Made by a program: the position numbers and the translations under genes. From Sanguinoderma infundibulare (taxonomy: Eukaryota; Basidiomycota; Agaricomycetes; Polyporales; Polyporaceae): 64,000 nt of DNA. Below, piece by piece: positions 22,285-33,556 of this stretch. The notes below the pieces were generated by a model, which worked only from the letters and a program-made list of their open reading frames with translations, searched no databases and was not told the origin of the DNA. Location of the stretch: positions 2,046,001 through 2,110,000 of the forward strand of contig JAVLRN010000011.1 in assembly GCA_032821775.1 (NCBI GenBank), read 5' to 3'. Position 1 is the stretch's first letter; each line of letters opens with the position of its first letter.

Positions 22285-23604
22285 ATGAACGTATTTCTCG
22301 ATGAGATGTCCTATCTTGACTCGCTTGGGGACGTATACGTTCCCCTCAACATTAGCCAGGAATTGACTCCCCCGGTGAGTGCGGTTTGGATTTCCTGAGG
22401 ATATTCTCGAGTTTTAACGTTCTCGACGCAAAGTCTGAGGGGACACCGCTGGCTGTCTTCCTCCCGTCAGGCCCTCAATACTCTCTTCCGTCCCGGTAAG
22501 TATCATGCTCTGTTCACTATCATGTCGGCGTCTCTCAACTTGCGTGAACGCAGTGATATCCCCTACTCCGTGTCTACGGTGACCCATTCAGAAGAGGCTG
22601 CGGCTGTAGACGGTCCTCGTGTGGGCCTAAAGCGGCCGCGGTCCGACGACGAGGGGAACGACGACGACGCCCCGAGAAAACGCCCCAAGGTGTCGTTGTC
22701 GGACAAGGTCGTGCTGCTGCTCTATCCTGTCGACAACGATGCGCCTAGTTCTGATACTAGGGCTTCTAACGACGGCAACGAACCTGGACCCTCTGACGAC
22801 GACCCCGTCAGCCGCAGGATGGCTTTGTACCGGATCTGCGAGAATCCCACGGTGCCATGCTGGGTCCCTGGTTGCACGACGACTCTCTATGCGTCGCACC
22901 TTAAAGACGCTCGCATACACTGGCAGGATCACTGGATTGAACGGAAGGACAAGAAGAACGATGAGACGGACAAGGAGAACGACGAGGAGGCGTTGGAGGT
23001 GGAGAACACTGAAGACCAGAAGCCTGCCTATCTACCGAAGAAATCTTCAGCCACATGCCCTTCGGAGGACTGCGGCAAAAAATTCACAGTTGCACAAGTA
23101 CAAATTCAACGACATCTTGAACAACATCACTTCAAGTTCAAATACCAGTGCCCGGACTGCGAAAAGTCGTACGTCCGACATACTGCTCTGAGGATTCATA
23201 TGGACGAGGCCCACGTAAGTCTTCTCCTGCATTTATACCATTCCGTTTCTGATGCATGGCGCACTCGGGTAGGGGTTCGAGAGAGATCGTCGTGTTCTTA
23301 GGCAATAGCTTCCTTCTTCACTTCCATCGTACAGGCCTCGCCGGCATGTCTTCCATCGCTATCATTGTTCCTTGCGTGCTCATGCCTTCGTCGTATACTC
23401 ACTTCCGTCCTGACTCCTCATTTACTCCTTCCTCACACTATCGTGATGCTGACCGCTTTCATGTCTCCGCTGTACTACTGTTATCGCTTACTCACTCAGT
23501 CCCACTGCATTTCTCTTTATAATCGCTATCGTGTTTTATTGTATCATACACCGCTGCTCTTTCAAATAGCTCAGCAACCGATCGAGTCACTTGTACTATC
23601 CTAG
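22285..23604 (+). CDS. C2H2 zinc-finger protein
   Basis: This is a probable nucleic-acid-binding nuclear protein. Proposed exons are 22285-22374, 22471-22495, 22592-23214 and, tentatively, 23335-23604. After an acidic/basic KRPRSDDEGNDDDAPRKRPK nuclear-signal-like region come three zinc-binding units: a degenerate CWVPGC...H...H; CPSEDC...RHLEQHH (C-x4-C and H-x3-H); and a classical CPDCEKSYVRHTALRIHMDE-AH finger (C-x2-C-x12-H-x4-H). The linker between fingers one and two is very charged (Asp/Lys/Glu). The intron 22496-22591 is 96 nt with a perfect gtaagt donor and is in frame and stop-free, so it may be retained; an internal ATG at 22522 would then be possible. The last exon's protein (Leu/Ser/Tyr-rich) looks like untranslated sequence, so the 3' end after His in DEAH is uncertain. 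Confidence 0.7.
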
Positions 23605-23901
23605 TCTCTGGTCCCGGATTCCTCGATCCCCTTTTCAGTTACTGCTGTGTGTATCTCCCAATCGTCTGATCCTCGCTAGTGTCTGTGATCGTTTTAACAT
23701 GTACCAATGCTCTCTTGAATAGTGCAGACTACGTTTCCCGCTAAATGAACGGACACGGACGCGTCCAGCCGCGTGACACAGGAGCGCCCTGTCGGTCCAA
23801 CATTCGGTTACGTCTCTCTTTCACTACCCACCAACACACTGCGCAGCCGCACCCATCCATCGGCCAAGTCAATCATTCACCCTGCATTATCATTCTCTAA
23901 A

Positions 23902-24474
23902 ATGGCGACCCCAGTCACCGCAACTACTACCCGGCCATTGCGATCCATCCTAAGAAATTCAGCAGTATTACGTCCACCCTCAACCACCACCATCGGCGAC
24001 GGCGAAGCAACCCGCTCAACCAACACCCGTCGAGTGCGAGGCCCCAATGTCACCATTGCGATACCTCTTCATCCACATCATGAAGGCCCGCCCCGCACGC
24101 GCCGTCGCCGCTCCCCCTCCCCGTACGCGCCCCCTCCCCAACCACCGAACAGTCCCACAGCTCCCCATCCTCCAGCCACTCGCACAATCCGTTTCGACAT
24201 CGACCCAGACTTACGCCGCTCATCGGTATTGCGTCAACAGCGTGCACTGAGGAGGCTCTCGCCGAACGGGGCCTTGCGACCGAGCTACCGTCCTCGGGGC
24301 CGCCAGGGGACCAACCACACCGAGGACCATCCGAGGCGGCAGGACGAGGCGCGGCGGGTCGCCCCAGAGCTCGAGCTTGCATTCTTCAACGACCCGTATA
24401 TGTTGTCACCCAGCTCGTACTCCGCGAACTCGAAGCCGGACGACAGAGTCCATCGTCAGGAGGAGTTGGTATGA
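23902..24474 (+). CDS. Hypothetical Pro/Arg-rich disordered protein, 190 aa
   Basis: I do not recognise a family. This is a single exon. The first ATG (23902) gives MATPVTATTTRPLRSILRNS. The protein is low in hydrophobics and rich in Pro, Arg, Ser and Thr, with a proline cluster (SPYAPPPQPPNSPTAPHPP), a short motif TIRFDIDPDLRRSSV near residue 95, and a slightly ordered C-terminal block (PELELAFFNDPYMLSPSSY). A gtatga sequence overlaps the final codons, so another exon reading past the stop at 24472-24474 is conceivable but not needed. It follows the zinc-finger gene in the same direction; no functional link is evident. Confidence 0.55.
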   Translation: MATPVTATTTRPLRSILRNSAVLRPPSTTTIGDGEATRSTNTRRVRGPNVTIAIPLHPHHEGPPRTRRRRSPSPYAPPPQPPNSPTAPHPPATRTIRFDIDPDLRRSSVLRQQRALRRLSPNGALRPSYRPRGRQGTNHTEDHPRRQDEARRVAPELELAFFNDPYMLSPSSYSANSKPDDRVHRQEELV

Positions 24475-25423
24475 TCATCTGCGATCCGAGGTGTGTTCGA
24501 CTCTGGCTGGGTGGCTGTCGTCGTGACTGACTTCGTTTCTTTCAGCTGGCCCCTCCGTACTTTACAAAGACGTCTTCGAGTGGTATTCCTATTCGTATGT
24601 CAGCCTCGGTTCATGTTTCCTCGCTCCCTCGCTCTCGCTCTCTAGTCACTTACGCTCCCGTCGTGTTCTGCTCATGCCTGTGCCTTTCTCAGCTGCGTCT
24701 CATCTTTCATCGTGTTTTATTTCATACACCCTACATCCTGCCTCGATGCTTCAGTTGTGCTCTCCCTCAGTTCCTGTTACGTGCTCACCCTTGTCTCTAT
24801 CCCCTTCACCGCTCCCGACTGCCGCAAACCGTGTCTTGACAAATTTGTGTCTAGTCATCGACTGTCACTGGCATCTAGAACGTACCTTCCGTGTGCTGAT
24901 CAACGTCGTCGTGAATGTCTTCGCCATGTGGAAGGCGTAATTCGCGCAATTTGCCCAATGCAGAGCCATATTCGCAGCTTGCACGACGTAGTCGTCAGCT
25001 TAATTGAGATTAGTGTCCATTAATCCACGATGCTCGTGCACGACCGATACCGACGGTCTCCAAACCCTGTCTTCACCTAAGGGAGCCAGACCCTCTAAGG
25101 CCACAAAAATTTCATTGGAAGGATGTCCGCCGTGACCATGCTGAATCGGCGTCTGTTTCATGAATAGTCAGCCATGTCGGAAGCACGACGATTGACGGTT
25201 TCTCTTTGTACCCATGGCCTCAAATCAAACGAACAATCAGCGGAAAGTCGGGTTGTCCTCGCGCCTCCGATCTTATTGTTCCCGTCTCGCGACAGAGGAG
25301 CTGGGATGATAGAATATGTGGGTGAATTATGACATTATCTATACAGTATGATGGTGTCCGCGTGATGCGAACGTTGTAGACGTTGTTGCGGTCCGCGATG
25401 CGAGGTGCGAGAACCAGGGAGCT
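24475..25423. other. Intergenic region between converging genes
   Basis: This is pyrimidine-rich sequence with short open frames and no coding signal. It lies between the plus-strand gene ending at 24474 and PMP3, which ends at 25424. Confidence 0.45.
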
Positions 25424-25861
25424 TCAAACTCGGATTGTGCCTGGGTAACGGGCAATGATGAACCTGCCCAGATCTCCGAGTGAGTGCCAGACACGATTGC
25501 ATATCTAACCCTGCGACTCACCAAGCGTGTATGACCCCAGGTATCCACCCGAGAAACCACAGAAGAATGTTGATCCAGAAGTCTGGACGAGACCTCAGCA
25601 ACGATAACGTACGAACGCTGGAGCAGAATGCGAAGTGACGAACCTGCTTTCAACCCTCGCTCTTGACACGGTGGGGAACGAGTTAGCTGAGGCACGAGGA
25701 TGCTCAGGAGATACCTATAGACTCACTGAAGAACACGGCCATCGGTGGGATGAAGCTGAATACGTATGACGTCAGGATGTCATCCACACACAGTGCGACG
25801 ACACTTACAAAGCCATGAAGTACAAGATCATATCACTGGTAGGGGAGACCTGGTCTGCCAT
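25424..25861 (-). CDS. PMP3: Plasma-membrane proteolipid 3 (Pmp3/UPF0057 family), 66 aa in five exons
   Basis: This family is a tiny two-helix membrane protein. In yeast its loss hyperpolarises the plasma membrane and causes cation sensitivity. Exons (minus): 25861-25809, 25755-25727, 25661-25644 (only 18 nt), 25582-25522 and 25463-25424, all junctions in frame. The start has an ideal context (ccaccATGG). The spliced protein shows an N-terminal MADQVSPTSDMILYFMA, the family signature FFIPPMAVFFKRG (helix 1 with Pro-Pro), then ADFWINILLWFLGWIPGVIHAWFIIARYP (helix 2), matching the family pattern of Asp-Phe-Trp-Ile-Asn and Pro-Gly-x-x-His-Ala. The microexon supplies KRGLKA between the helices. 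Length (66) is slightly above yeast Pmp3. Exon 3 uses a caag acceptor after a gctaac branch site. No single exon is recognisable alone, so automated annotation may miss it. Confidence 0.86.
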
Positions 25862-25917
25862 GGTGGAAGCGTCTGCTCGGTAGCACTGATGGCAGCGATA
25901 CTTTTGGGTATTGGTTC

Positions 25918-25988
25918 GTGAAGGTGGTGAGGGAGGGGAGCAGCGGTATCGTCCTGCGTGGGCGGGTGAAGGTGGCGAGGGAGGGGAG
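25918..25988. promoter_or_regulatory. Duplicated AGGGG-containing repeat upstream of PMP3
   Basis: A 23-nt sequence, gtgaaggtggtgagggaggg plus gag (25918-25940), is repeated at 25966-25988 with one change (t to c). Each copy contains AGGGG, which on the PMP3 strand reads CCCCT, the core of the fungal stress-response element known from yeast Msn2/4. The copies lie about 55-130 bp upstream of the PMP3 start codon. The repeat is visible; the regulatory role is inferred. Confidence 0.5.
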
Positions 25989-26204
25989 TCGAGGTCGCGG
26001 AGTCGAAGGGGCGCCAATAAATACCACTCAGCAGCAGCGAGCCTCCTCCGCGTGGCCCGCAGGTGGCGAGCCAAGACTCACGCCGCGAACGTTAGAAATG
26101 CAGCGATACGTCATAGATTGGCGTACACGCTTGAGCTTCGTGTCGTTAGACGCCAAGCAGACTCCCTTGCTCGTGCTGATACAAATGCATCCCAAGTGTG
26201 TGCG

Positions 26205-26243
26205 CGAGTGCACCAGTGCTGCGAGAACGCACTGGTGCACTCG
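26205..26243. repeat. Perfect 15-bp hairpin with 9-nt loop
   Basis: The arm CGAGTGCACCAGTGC (26205-26219) is exactly inverted as GCACTGGTGCACTCG (26229-26243). It contains the self-complementary GTGCAC in each arm. No poly-T or gene end adjoins it. It may be a remnant of an inverted-repeat element or a binding site. Confidence 0.85.
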
Positions 26244-26982
26244 TACCCTGACCGTATATCTAAGTATCGGCCCAGACCTTGTCGTGCTTACTGTAGTCCC
26301 TCTGTGGCCGTGCAGAAGAACGTTATGCATGATGATATTCAGGGGGCATAGTTGGATCGACCCTTTCGGGTTGTCTCAGACGGCCTCAGTCAGCAACATG
26401 TCAGGAGGACGATAGTCGCTTGTTCCGGGAATCACAGCACCGGACTGTAAGATATAACCACCGTGACGGTGAAGGGAGGCCTCGTGGCCATGACGATTTA
26501 CCTGCTTCACCTTCACATTGTCGGATTACCTCTGTCCTCAACGAACCTTGTCTCCGCACATCCTGCACCCTCGTCCACACTGAATGGGGCGCGACTAAGA
26601 AGAAGGTTTTAGGTGAGACATCGCTGTGTTCCGACCGATATCACACGAGAAAATGACTTTAGATATCGTAACAACACCTGAAGGTGTGGTTCATGGCGAG
26701 ATGAACGGTGACGTGGCCATGAACGCATTCTTGTCCGTGGTACGTGCAGAGACAGATAATGACCTCTACTATCAGCTGAACCGCATGCATCGAATTGAAA
26801 GTACAGGTGATGCTACGAGTAAGACACCACCCAAGAGGTAACAAGTAACAAAACCGACCTCTGGCTTCAGCCATGTCACCGTACTTCCCATGTGAGTTGG
26901 CGAAACTCCCCAAGACGGCACTGAACTTGTTCTGGGTCGACGCTCCGACAGATACCAGAACTGACGGGTGGCAACACGACAG

Positions 26983-27205
26983 AGCAAGATAGCTGAAGAA
27001 TTGTGCGTGGAGAACCCCCGGTTAAGAGAGTACGCTCGCGTTTACGACCAGCGTGCAGATCTGCTCCAATGTGAGTATTCTCGGCTCCGGGGTAGGTTCC
27101 CAGTCAGAAGCTCATGGCTTCGACGACCAAGGCCTTCGTGAACGCGACCTAGTCGCTGCGTCGTCGAGACGAGAGAAACTGGGTTTCCAAGAACCAACGC
27201 GATGA
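26983..27205 (+). CDS. Candidate 3' part of an unrecognised spliced gene
   Basis: Two exon-like blocks, 26983-27070 and 27132-27205, flank a well-formed 61-nt intron (gtgagtatt ... accaag). Joined, they encode a helical, charged peptide (IAEELCVENPRLREYARVYD, then RADLLQCLRERDLVAASSRR) ending in TGA. The first block follows an acceptor (acgacag) in phase 0. No upstream exon with a matching phase was found; an open stretch at 26651-26840 with an ATG is the nearest candidate. Coding status is uncertain and the function unknown. Confidence 0.3.
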
Positions 27206-27775
27206 GAACCTTCAACGATCGAACACGAGTCGCTGATCGATTGGTACCGATCGCCCATCCAGTATATGGCGCACCTTCGATATGGCATTTAAGTTTGCCA
27301 ACGGCAATGGGTCCTGAGGACGATGTCTTTCGATTGCAACGCTCTCCAAGCAAGCGGCCTACACTGCAAGGCCAACAGCAAAGAGAGCTGGACGGGCGAG
27401 AGGATCGCCCTAACGACTAGAAGCGCCGTGAGTTTGCTGGTCATTCAAATGTCATTCCGCGATACGAATGATGGAAACTCACTTAGGCTTCAACTACTCC
27501 GTCCTCCGCTGGGCATGACCCTCTCGACGTGGGGTGGGGACGGGGACGAGGAACAAAAGGGAAATGGGCCGACGAAGCCCCATCAAGGGTCGGACTCGGA
27601 CTTTTTCGCCGGCGTCTGCCGACGGCCTGCAGGCGGACGATTTTGACTCAGGCGGGCCTTTCTCTCCATCCCCACCCTCTTGTTCTATGTTGGCGACAGA
27701 AATCACTGCTTTCATCACTGCTAAGCTCGCCGAACGCATCTACAGCACGCCCCTCTACCTCTCGCTCAGCCCAAC

Positions 27776-30693
27776 ATGAACCGTAGGAAGAAGGGAGGCA
27801 ACAACAGCCTCAAACCCCCTGCCCAGCCCAAACCCTCTGCACCAACATCCTCCACGACTCCCGCAACCGTTCCTGCCATCCCCCCTCGAGTTTCTCCCCC
27901 TCCTAAGGCGACTACGCCTCCACAGAATGTTCCCCAACCATCGAAGCCCGTTCCACCCGCTCCCAAGGTGGCCCCACAGCCGCCCAAGCTCTCCGCATCA
28001 CCTCCGAAACCCCCCGTGCCCAGCATGCCTGCTGCGAAGACTGCGATCCCTCCCTCAAAACCGGCTCCACCTCAGAGGCGCGTTGCCTCGCCTTCGGATC
28101 GGGTGCGTGTAATCTGGCAGGAATTCGCCGAGTCGTGGGTAGCATCCAAGCAGATCGACGTCGCGAAGCAGCTCGAGCAGTTGCTTAACGACGCCGACAG
28201 AAACAGTCGCGTCAGGGGGAAGGCGCTTCAGGACAGCAAGGATAAGATCGTAAATGCCGTCCGGCGCGACTTTGCGATGGCTGCGCGTGCCGAATGGGAG
28301 CGACGATTGGAGGGAAAGGGCCTTCAAGCGGAGGATTGGGCGGACATCACCCCGGAAGAGATGGCCGTTGTCGAACAAGTCCTTTCGTGCGACGAGGAGG
28401 ATGTTCAGTCCGCTCCGATGGTCCCGCCGCACGAGCAGGCCGCTCCGATTCTGTCCGCCAAGTCAGGTGTGGAAACATCTCACCCGATGGCATCTCATCC
28501 AGCTACTGGTCGGACAGCACAAGCCTCTCCTCCCGCTGCCGCTCAGAAGACGGCCCAAGTGCCACCACCCGCCACCGCGCAGAAGGGCAAGCCGACCCAG
28601 GGTCAGCCTGCGTGGACGGGGTGGGGGGCAGGCCCTCGGCATGTAACTGTGACGGAAGTCCCTGAGGAGCTACCAGTACGTACTCGACACCATCAGACAC
28701 CGATAACGTTCTCTAACGTATGTTTCCACTCCAGAAGACTACCTCAGCTTGGGCTGCGAGTCAGAACGCACCGATTCTTGAAGACATCCGCGTATCGCCC
28801 AAGCATGTTCCTGCGCCACAACCGCCTCAGGCTTCTCAGCCCGCACCTCGTCCTGCGCAGCCCACTGTCCCGGCTGAACCCGCCGCGACGTCTGCAACCC
28901 CTGCCCACGGTCTCCTCGCCTACCCCGTCCCTATCTCGCTCAAGATGACGCCACTGGATCGCGCAGTGACATCCGATTCCCACTTCATGCATCTCGTCGA
29001 TAACGCATATGTGAACTCCATCAAGGAGTTCCACAACAAAGCTGCCGACGTCGATGCGGAGCTTGCGCGCGAGCTCCGCAAACCCTTACCCGCCGCGGAG
29101 CGCGAGTGGACGATCAGAGCACATATGATGACGATGGAGCAGATCGCACGTACCATCGTCGAGAACCGTGACGCCATGATCGAGAAAGAGCGACGCAAGC
29201 GAGGATATGGCGGCGATGGTGGCGGCGGCCCACCCCCCTCCCCTCCGAAGGCCACGGTGTCCTCCCAGCCTCCTGGCGCATTCCCTGACGACGGGATCCA
29301 TGTCTCTGCCATACCTGAACTCGTACCGGAGGTTGAGATCGAGCGCGAGCCGGAACCGGATGTTGATGAGGTCATCGAGATCCCCCTCAAAGGCAAGGCT
29401 GCGAAGAAGAAGGCGAAGAAGGCCGCCACCAATGGCGGGCGTTCCACCCCAACACCTGCTGTCGCGTCTGCCGCGAAAACGGCTCTTCCCGCGGCCAAGC
29501 CTACGCCCGTCGTCGAGAAACCTACGCCGGTCGCAGAGAAGAAGCCCGCGCCAGTCACGTCTGCTTGGGGTACCAAGGCCACGGCTCCAATACGTTCTGC
29601 TTCCCCTGCCCCGCGCGCAGCGTCGCCTGCGCCCATTAACACGAAGGTTACTCCTGCTATTGCACCCACTGGTCGCGGCACGCCCCTTCCTCCAGGGATG
29701 ACTCCCTGGGAGGCCGCACAGGCAAAGGCCGCCGGTAAAATGATGGTGGCGGAACCTCAACCCCTTCAGCCCATGGCTAAGCCGCCATCGCCTCCGAACG
29801 ACTACATGTGGGCGCCTCCAGTCGCACGCGCGACGAGCAAAAACCCTTACGCCCCGACGCGCCCCTCCCGCCTCGCGCAGGTCACGGAGCCCGAGTCTCC
29901 AGAACCGCCGTCTCCTCCCCCCATACCAGCCGAGCCGACAGGCAAAGACTATGTCGCATGGTTCGCCGGTTCGTCATCCGAGGACGAGGGCTGGGGCGAG
30001 AACGACGAGGCCGGCCTGAGCGAAGACGAGGACGAGGACGACAAGGGCAGCGGTGGTTCAGGCGGGTTCGGTGGCATACTCGGCGCCCTCGCCGGTGCGT
30101 CGCCTTGGGCAATGTTCGGCGCGGAGAACCCGCCGCCGTCGAAGGAGCGCGGCCGCTCTGTGAATCCCGACCGCGGGCGGGGCGCGGCCGCGACCCCCAC
30201 CCCTGTCATGGCCGCCGCAGGGCGGTTTGGCGGGGATATGGGTATGGGTGCCGGTATGGGTGCCAGTTGGACCCAGTGGGGAGCGGGTGCTGGGGCGGGA
30301 CCTGCAGGATTCAATGCTGGGCTGTCTGGCTTCGGTGGGCCATCTGGATTCGGTGGACCGTCTGGATTCGGTGGGCCAGCTGGCTTCGGTGCTCCATCTG
30401 GCTTCGGTGGGCCGCCCTTTGGTGCTGGGCAATCAGGCTTCGGTGCTGGGCCAGCCGGCTTCGGTGGCCCTGCTAGGGGTCCAGCGGGACGTCAGTGGCC
30501 CCGGAGCGAGGAAGCTAACCTCGAGGACATGCTGGAGCTTGCATCGAAGACTCTGGACCGCGCCGCAGGTGGGCAGGCCCGGGGCGGCGTGAACATCGAG
30601 GAGGCGATGGGGATGTACGTTACGGCGCAGAAGGCACGCGAAACAGCCACGCCTGTCGGTGGGCGCAGCGCGAACCCGTGGGGTAGGCGATGA
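27776..30693 (+). CDS. Large intrinsically disordered protein with C-terminal GFGGP repeats, 952 aa
   Basis: I do not recognise a named family. Exons are 27776-28675 and 28735-30693, with a 59-nt phase-0 intron. The ATG at 27776 is followed by a basic start (MNRRKKGGNN) and about 95 residues of Pro/Ala/Lys/Thr. Two segments look ordered. Residues about 105-205 are helical (DRVRVIWQEFAESWVASKQ, DFAMAARAEWERRLEGKG). Residues about 365-475 (ISLKMTPLDRAVTSDSHFMH through REWTIRAHMMTMEQIARTIV) form a second helical block. Then come Gly/Pro-rich and acidic regions (KKKAKKAA, DEDEDDKGSGG), and about residues 825-880 hold tandem SGFGGP-like repeats. The C-terminus has a helix (NLEDMLELASKTLDRAAGG). 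FG-bearing repeats suggest condensate or scaffold behaviour. No catalytic motif is seen. Confidence 0.85.
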
Positions 30694-33556
30694 GTCGATT
30701 GCGTTCAAGTGACCACCCAACAAAATGACAAAAAACTCAGCTCCAGGAGTGGGGCTGCGGTAAAGTGAGTTTCACAACGCGCTACGACCCGTGGAAGGGC
30801 TGCTGATGGCGATGATCTCTCGCGATTTGCGCAGGTTGCTCTTTGCTCTTTAGCTGCTGTTAGAGCTATGATAGATGCGCGCATGTGTATCCTTGCTAGC
30901 TTTTCTTGCTTTCCTTATTGCTCGTCTCGCCTCTGATGTATCCCTATCTCTATATCTCCGCCTCTCGGATCGTACATTATCACATTATTCTCTCTGCCTC
31001 ATGTTTTGGTCAGTTCCTCATTATTCGGTCTCCTTTGCCCATACCCGTAATGTTGTGTATTTATACCGCTGTCTCCTGCACTGTTATTTTGTACACTGTA
31101 GGCATTTTGGTGGACTCTTGCTTCCTTCTGCTGTTTGCTTTCGGTACTCTCTGTGACGATCACGCTATAGAATGTATATAGCCACGACTATTCCTATGCT
31201 ACACTTTTCTTACTCTCTCACCTTCCCCAGCGTGCAGCTACTTCATACTACACCTTCTATTCTAGGGCGACACCCTTACACGTAAGTGGTTCTGCGCGTC
31301 GCATTTGTGTGGTTTTGTTGACGATCATCATTTTAACAAACCTCCGTTCAAACAGCTTCATCTCCGTGCACTGCGCGGGTGATATTACTTCACCCCACGT
31401 CTTCCCCGCGGTAAGTAGGGTGTCTCGACATCTTCCTCAAAACCGGATCGCAGCCGTTCATGACACTGTCCCCGGCAGCACTCCAGACCTGGACCGGGCT
31501 CCGATAGGACGTCTCGTACGCGCTAAACCGCGGCTCGTGTCTTCCGACTGCGGCGCGGACATGAACACCACATCTTTTCTTCGCTGATTCCGCGATCAAG
31601 CATTCCGTTTGTTCCCCTTCGGGCCCAATAGAAACATAGAGTCACGGGGTGTTCGCCGGCGTCGTGGGTTGCCACAGGTCGCGACCCGTCTGCGTCTGCG
31701 ACTATAGTCGCTCGACCATGCCCGTTTTGCTCCAGGTTGGCAACGACACACGAACGCGGGGACGCGAAAGCCGGGTTTCAAACGTTCAAATAACGTTTAG
31801 TTCGACTGCCGCGTGGACGGTTCACACTGTGCGTGACTTCCTTCTGTGAAAAAGTCCATTTAAGCTTTATAATTCGACGCCCTTCCTTTCCTTTTTTTCC
31901 ATGGCCGCTGTAGAACACGGCCTTCCATGTTCTTATGAGTGTATGCTGCAGAAGTGGATCTACTTGTGCGTTTGAGTGCTGCCAGATAGGCCCTGGTAGC
32001 TCTTAAAGCAGAAGAAGTGTGGCATGCCCCAGTATGCACGCCTGTAACCAACTTCGGGAGCTACTGGACCCAACCTTATGTGGCGGCAGATCGTGGCGGT
32101 TAGGTTGTAGGCCGCGTGGACGACTTCGAATGTTCTGCTCGGATCTGGGTGAGAACAATACCTTCACGATCTGATCGTGCTCTGGAAGCCCGTTTGTACT
32201 TGACTTGGCTTCCAGTGGGGCCCGTTATGGCGACCGTCGTCCCGCGTTTAGTGTACTGGTCCTCAGAAGGATGCGCATTTCCATCATATCATCGAGAGCT
32301 TGAGCTACGAGGCTCTAGGGTTCTGCAAGAAGGGAGCATATGATGATGTGAAGTGTACGGGACTTGACTGCATCATATGCCTCCCTGCCCTGAAGCTGAA
32401 CCCCCCCATGGCAATGTTTGTTCAAATCATCAAGTACTGGGGCTCAACTAGCCCATGATAACGCTGAGGCGATCGTCGCTTGGTCACTTGAGACTTCTCC
32501 CCGATTGGATGCCAGTGACCTTGTGCGTGGGGCGGACCTTGGGAATATGGATGCGAGTGACGGTGGCAAGACTCAACCCTAGTAGAGACATCCAACTTGC
32601 CACAAGTCGTATCTTGTTCAGCCGTCCTCAGTGTGCATGTTGTCCTGCATAGCTGTGAGTACGCCCTCCGCCACCCCCTGACATCGCGGTTGGGGTACGC
32701 CACATGCTCGTATTCGTATTGGGAGCTGCACCAAACGCTCCGTCTCCTTGTACGTCATACAGAAACTTCCCACATCGCGAAGGCAAGGCTTTGACTTCTC
32801 ATGCCGTACGATGGCCATGTGACGGTCTGGATAAGCTATGTCCGAAGCTTAGTCAAAATCAACTCTGTCCCGCGAACCGTTTGAGCGTGGTCCTTCCCGT
32901 TGTTCTTCCACGAGACGCGCGCGTCGCCTCGCTTGTCGGAGACGGTTTGGGTTTGCGAGCCGGCCTCGTGTCCGCTCGGACCCTGGCCCGGGGCTGCCAT
33001 CGTGCTTTAATCGCCGCTGGCAGAATCACGTAAGTGTCGGTGTCGTGTCCTCGAAGCGGCATCGACAAAGGACGAGCGAAGTCCTGGTGCTGGTGCTGGT
33101 GCTGTGCGCTGGGGAGATGACAGGAAGACGAACGGCCGTCCCACGCCCGCCTACAAACCTAACCTACTCCTCAGTTCGTGCCTCGCTTGTGTACGTACAA
33201 ATTGCGATGCGCGCTCTGAGCCTCAGCCCAGGAGTGGACGGCGGGCCGCCCGCATTGCAGGATGGCACTGGCAGGGTCGGACGCTCGCCGAACTTTCAAG
33301 ACGGAATTCACCGAGCCGAGCGGCGAGTGCGGACGATGCTCACTGCGCTTGCGGTTTGTTGCGGGAGCGGCGTTCGCGACGTGCGCCCGACGGCGGGCAC
33401 GTCGATCCACCGTATGTTCGAAATGTTTTAAAGAAGCAGATATTCGGCAGCGGGCAGCTGTCTCGCCCTCGGACGCCACAAGGCTACAGTACGAAGTCGA
33501 ACGCTTCCCGGATCGTAGACCGGATCGATAATCGGTACTGAACGCATTCGCTTAGC

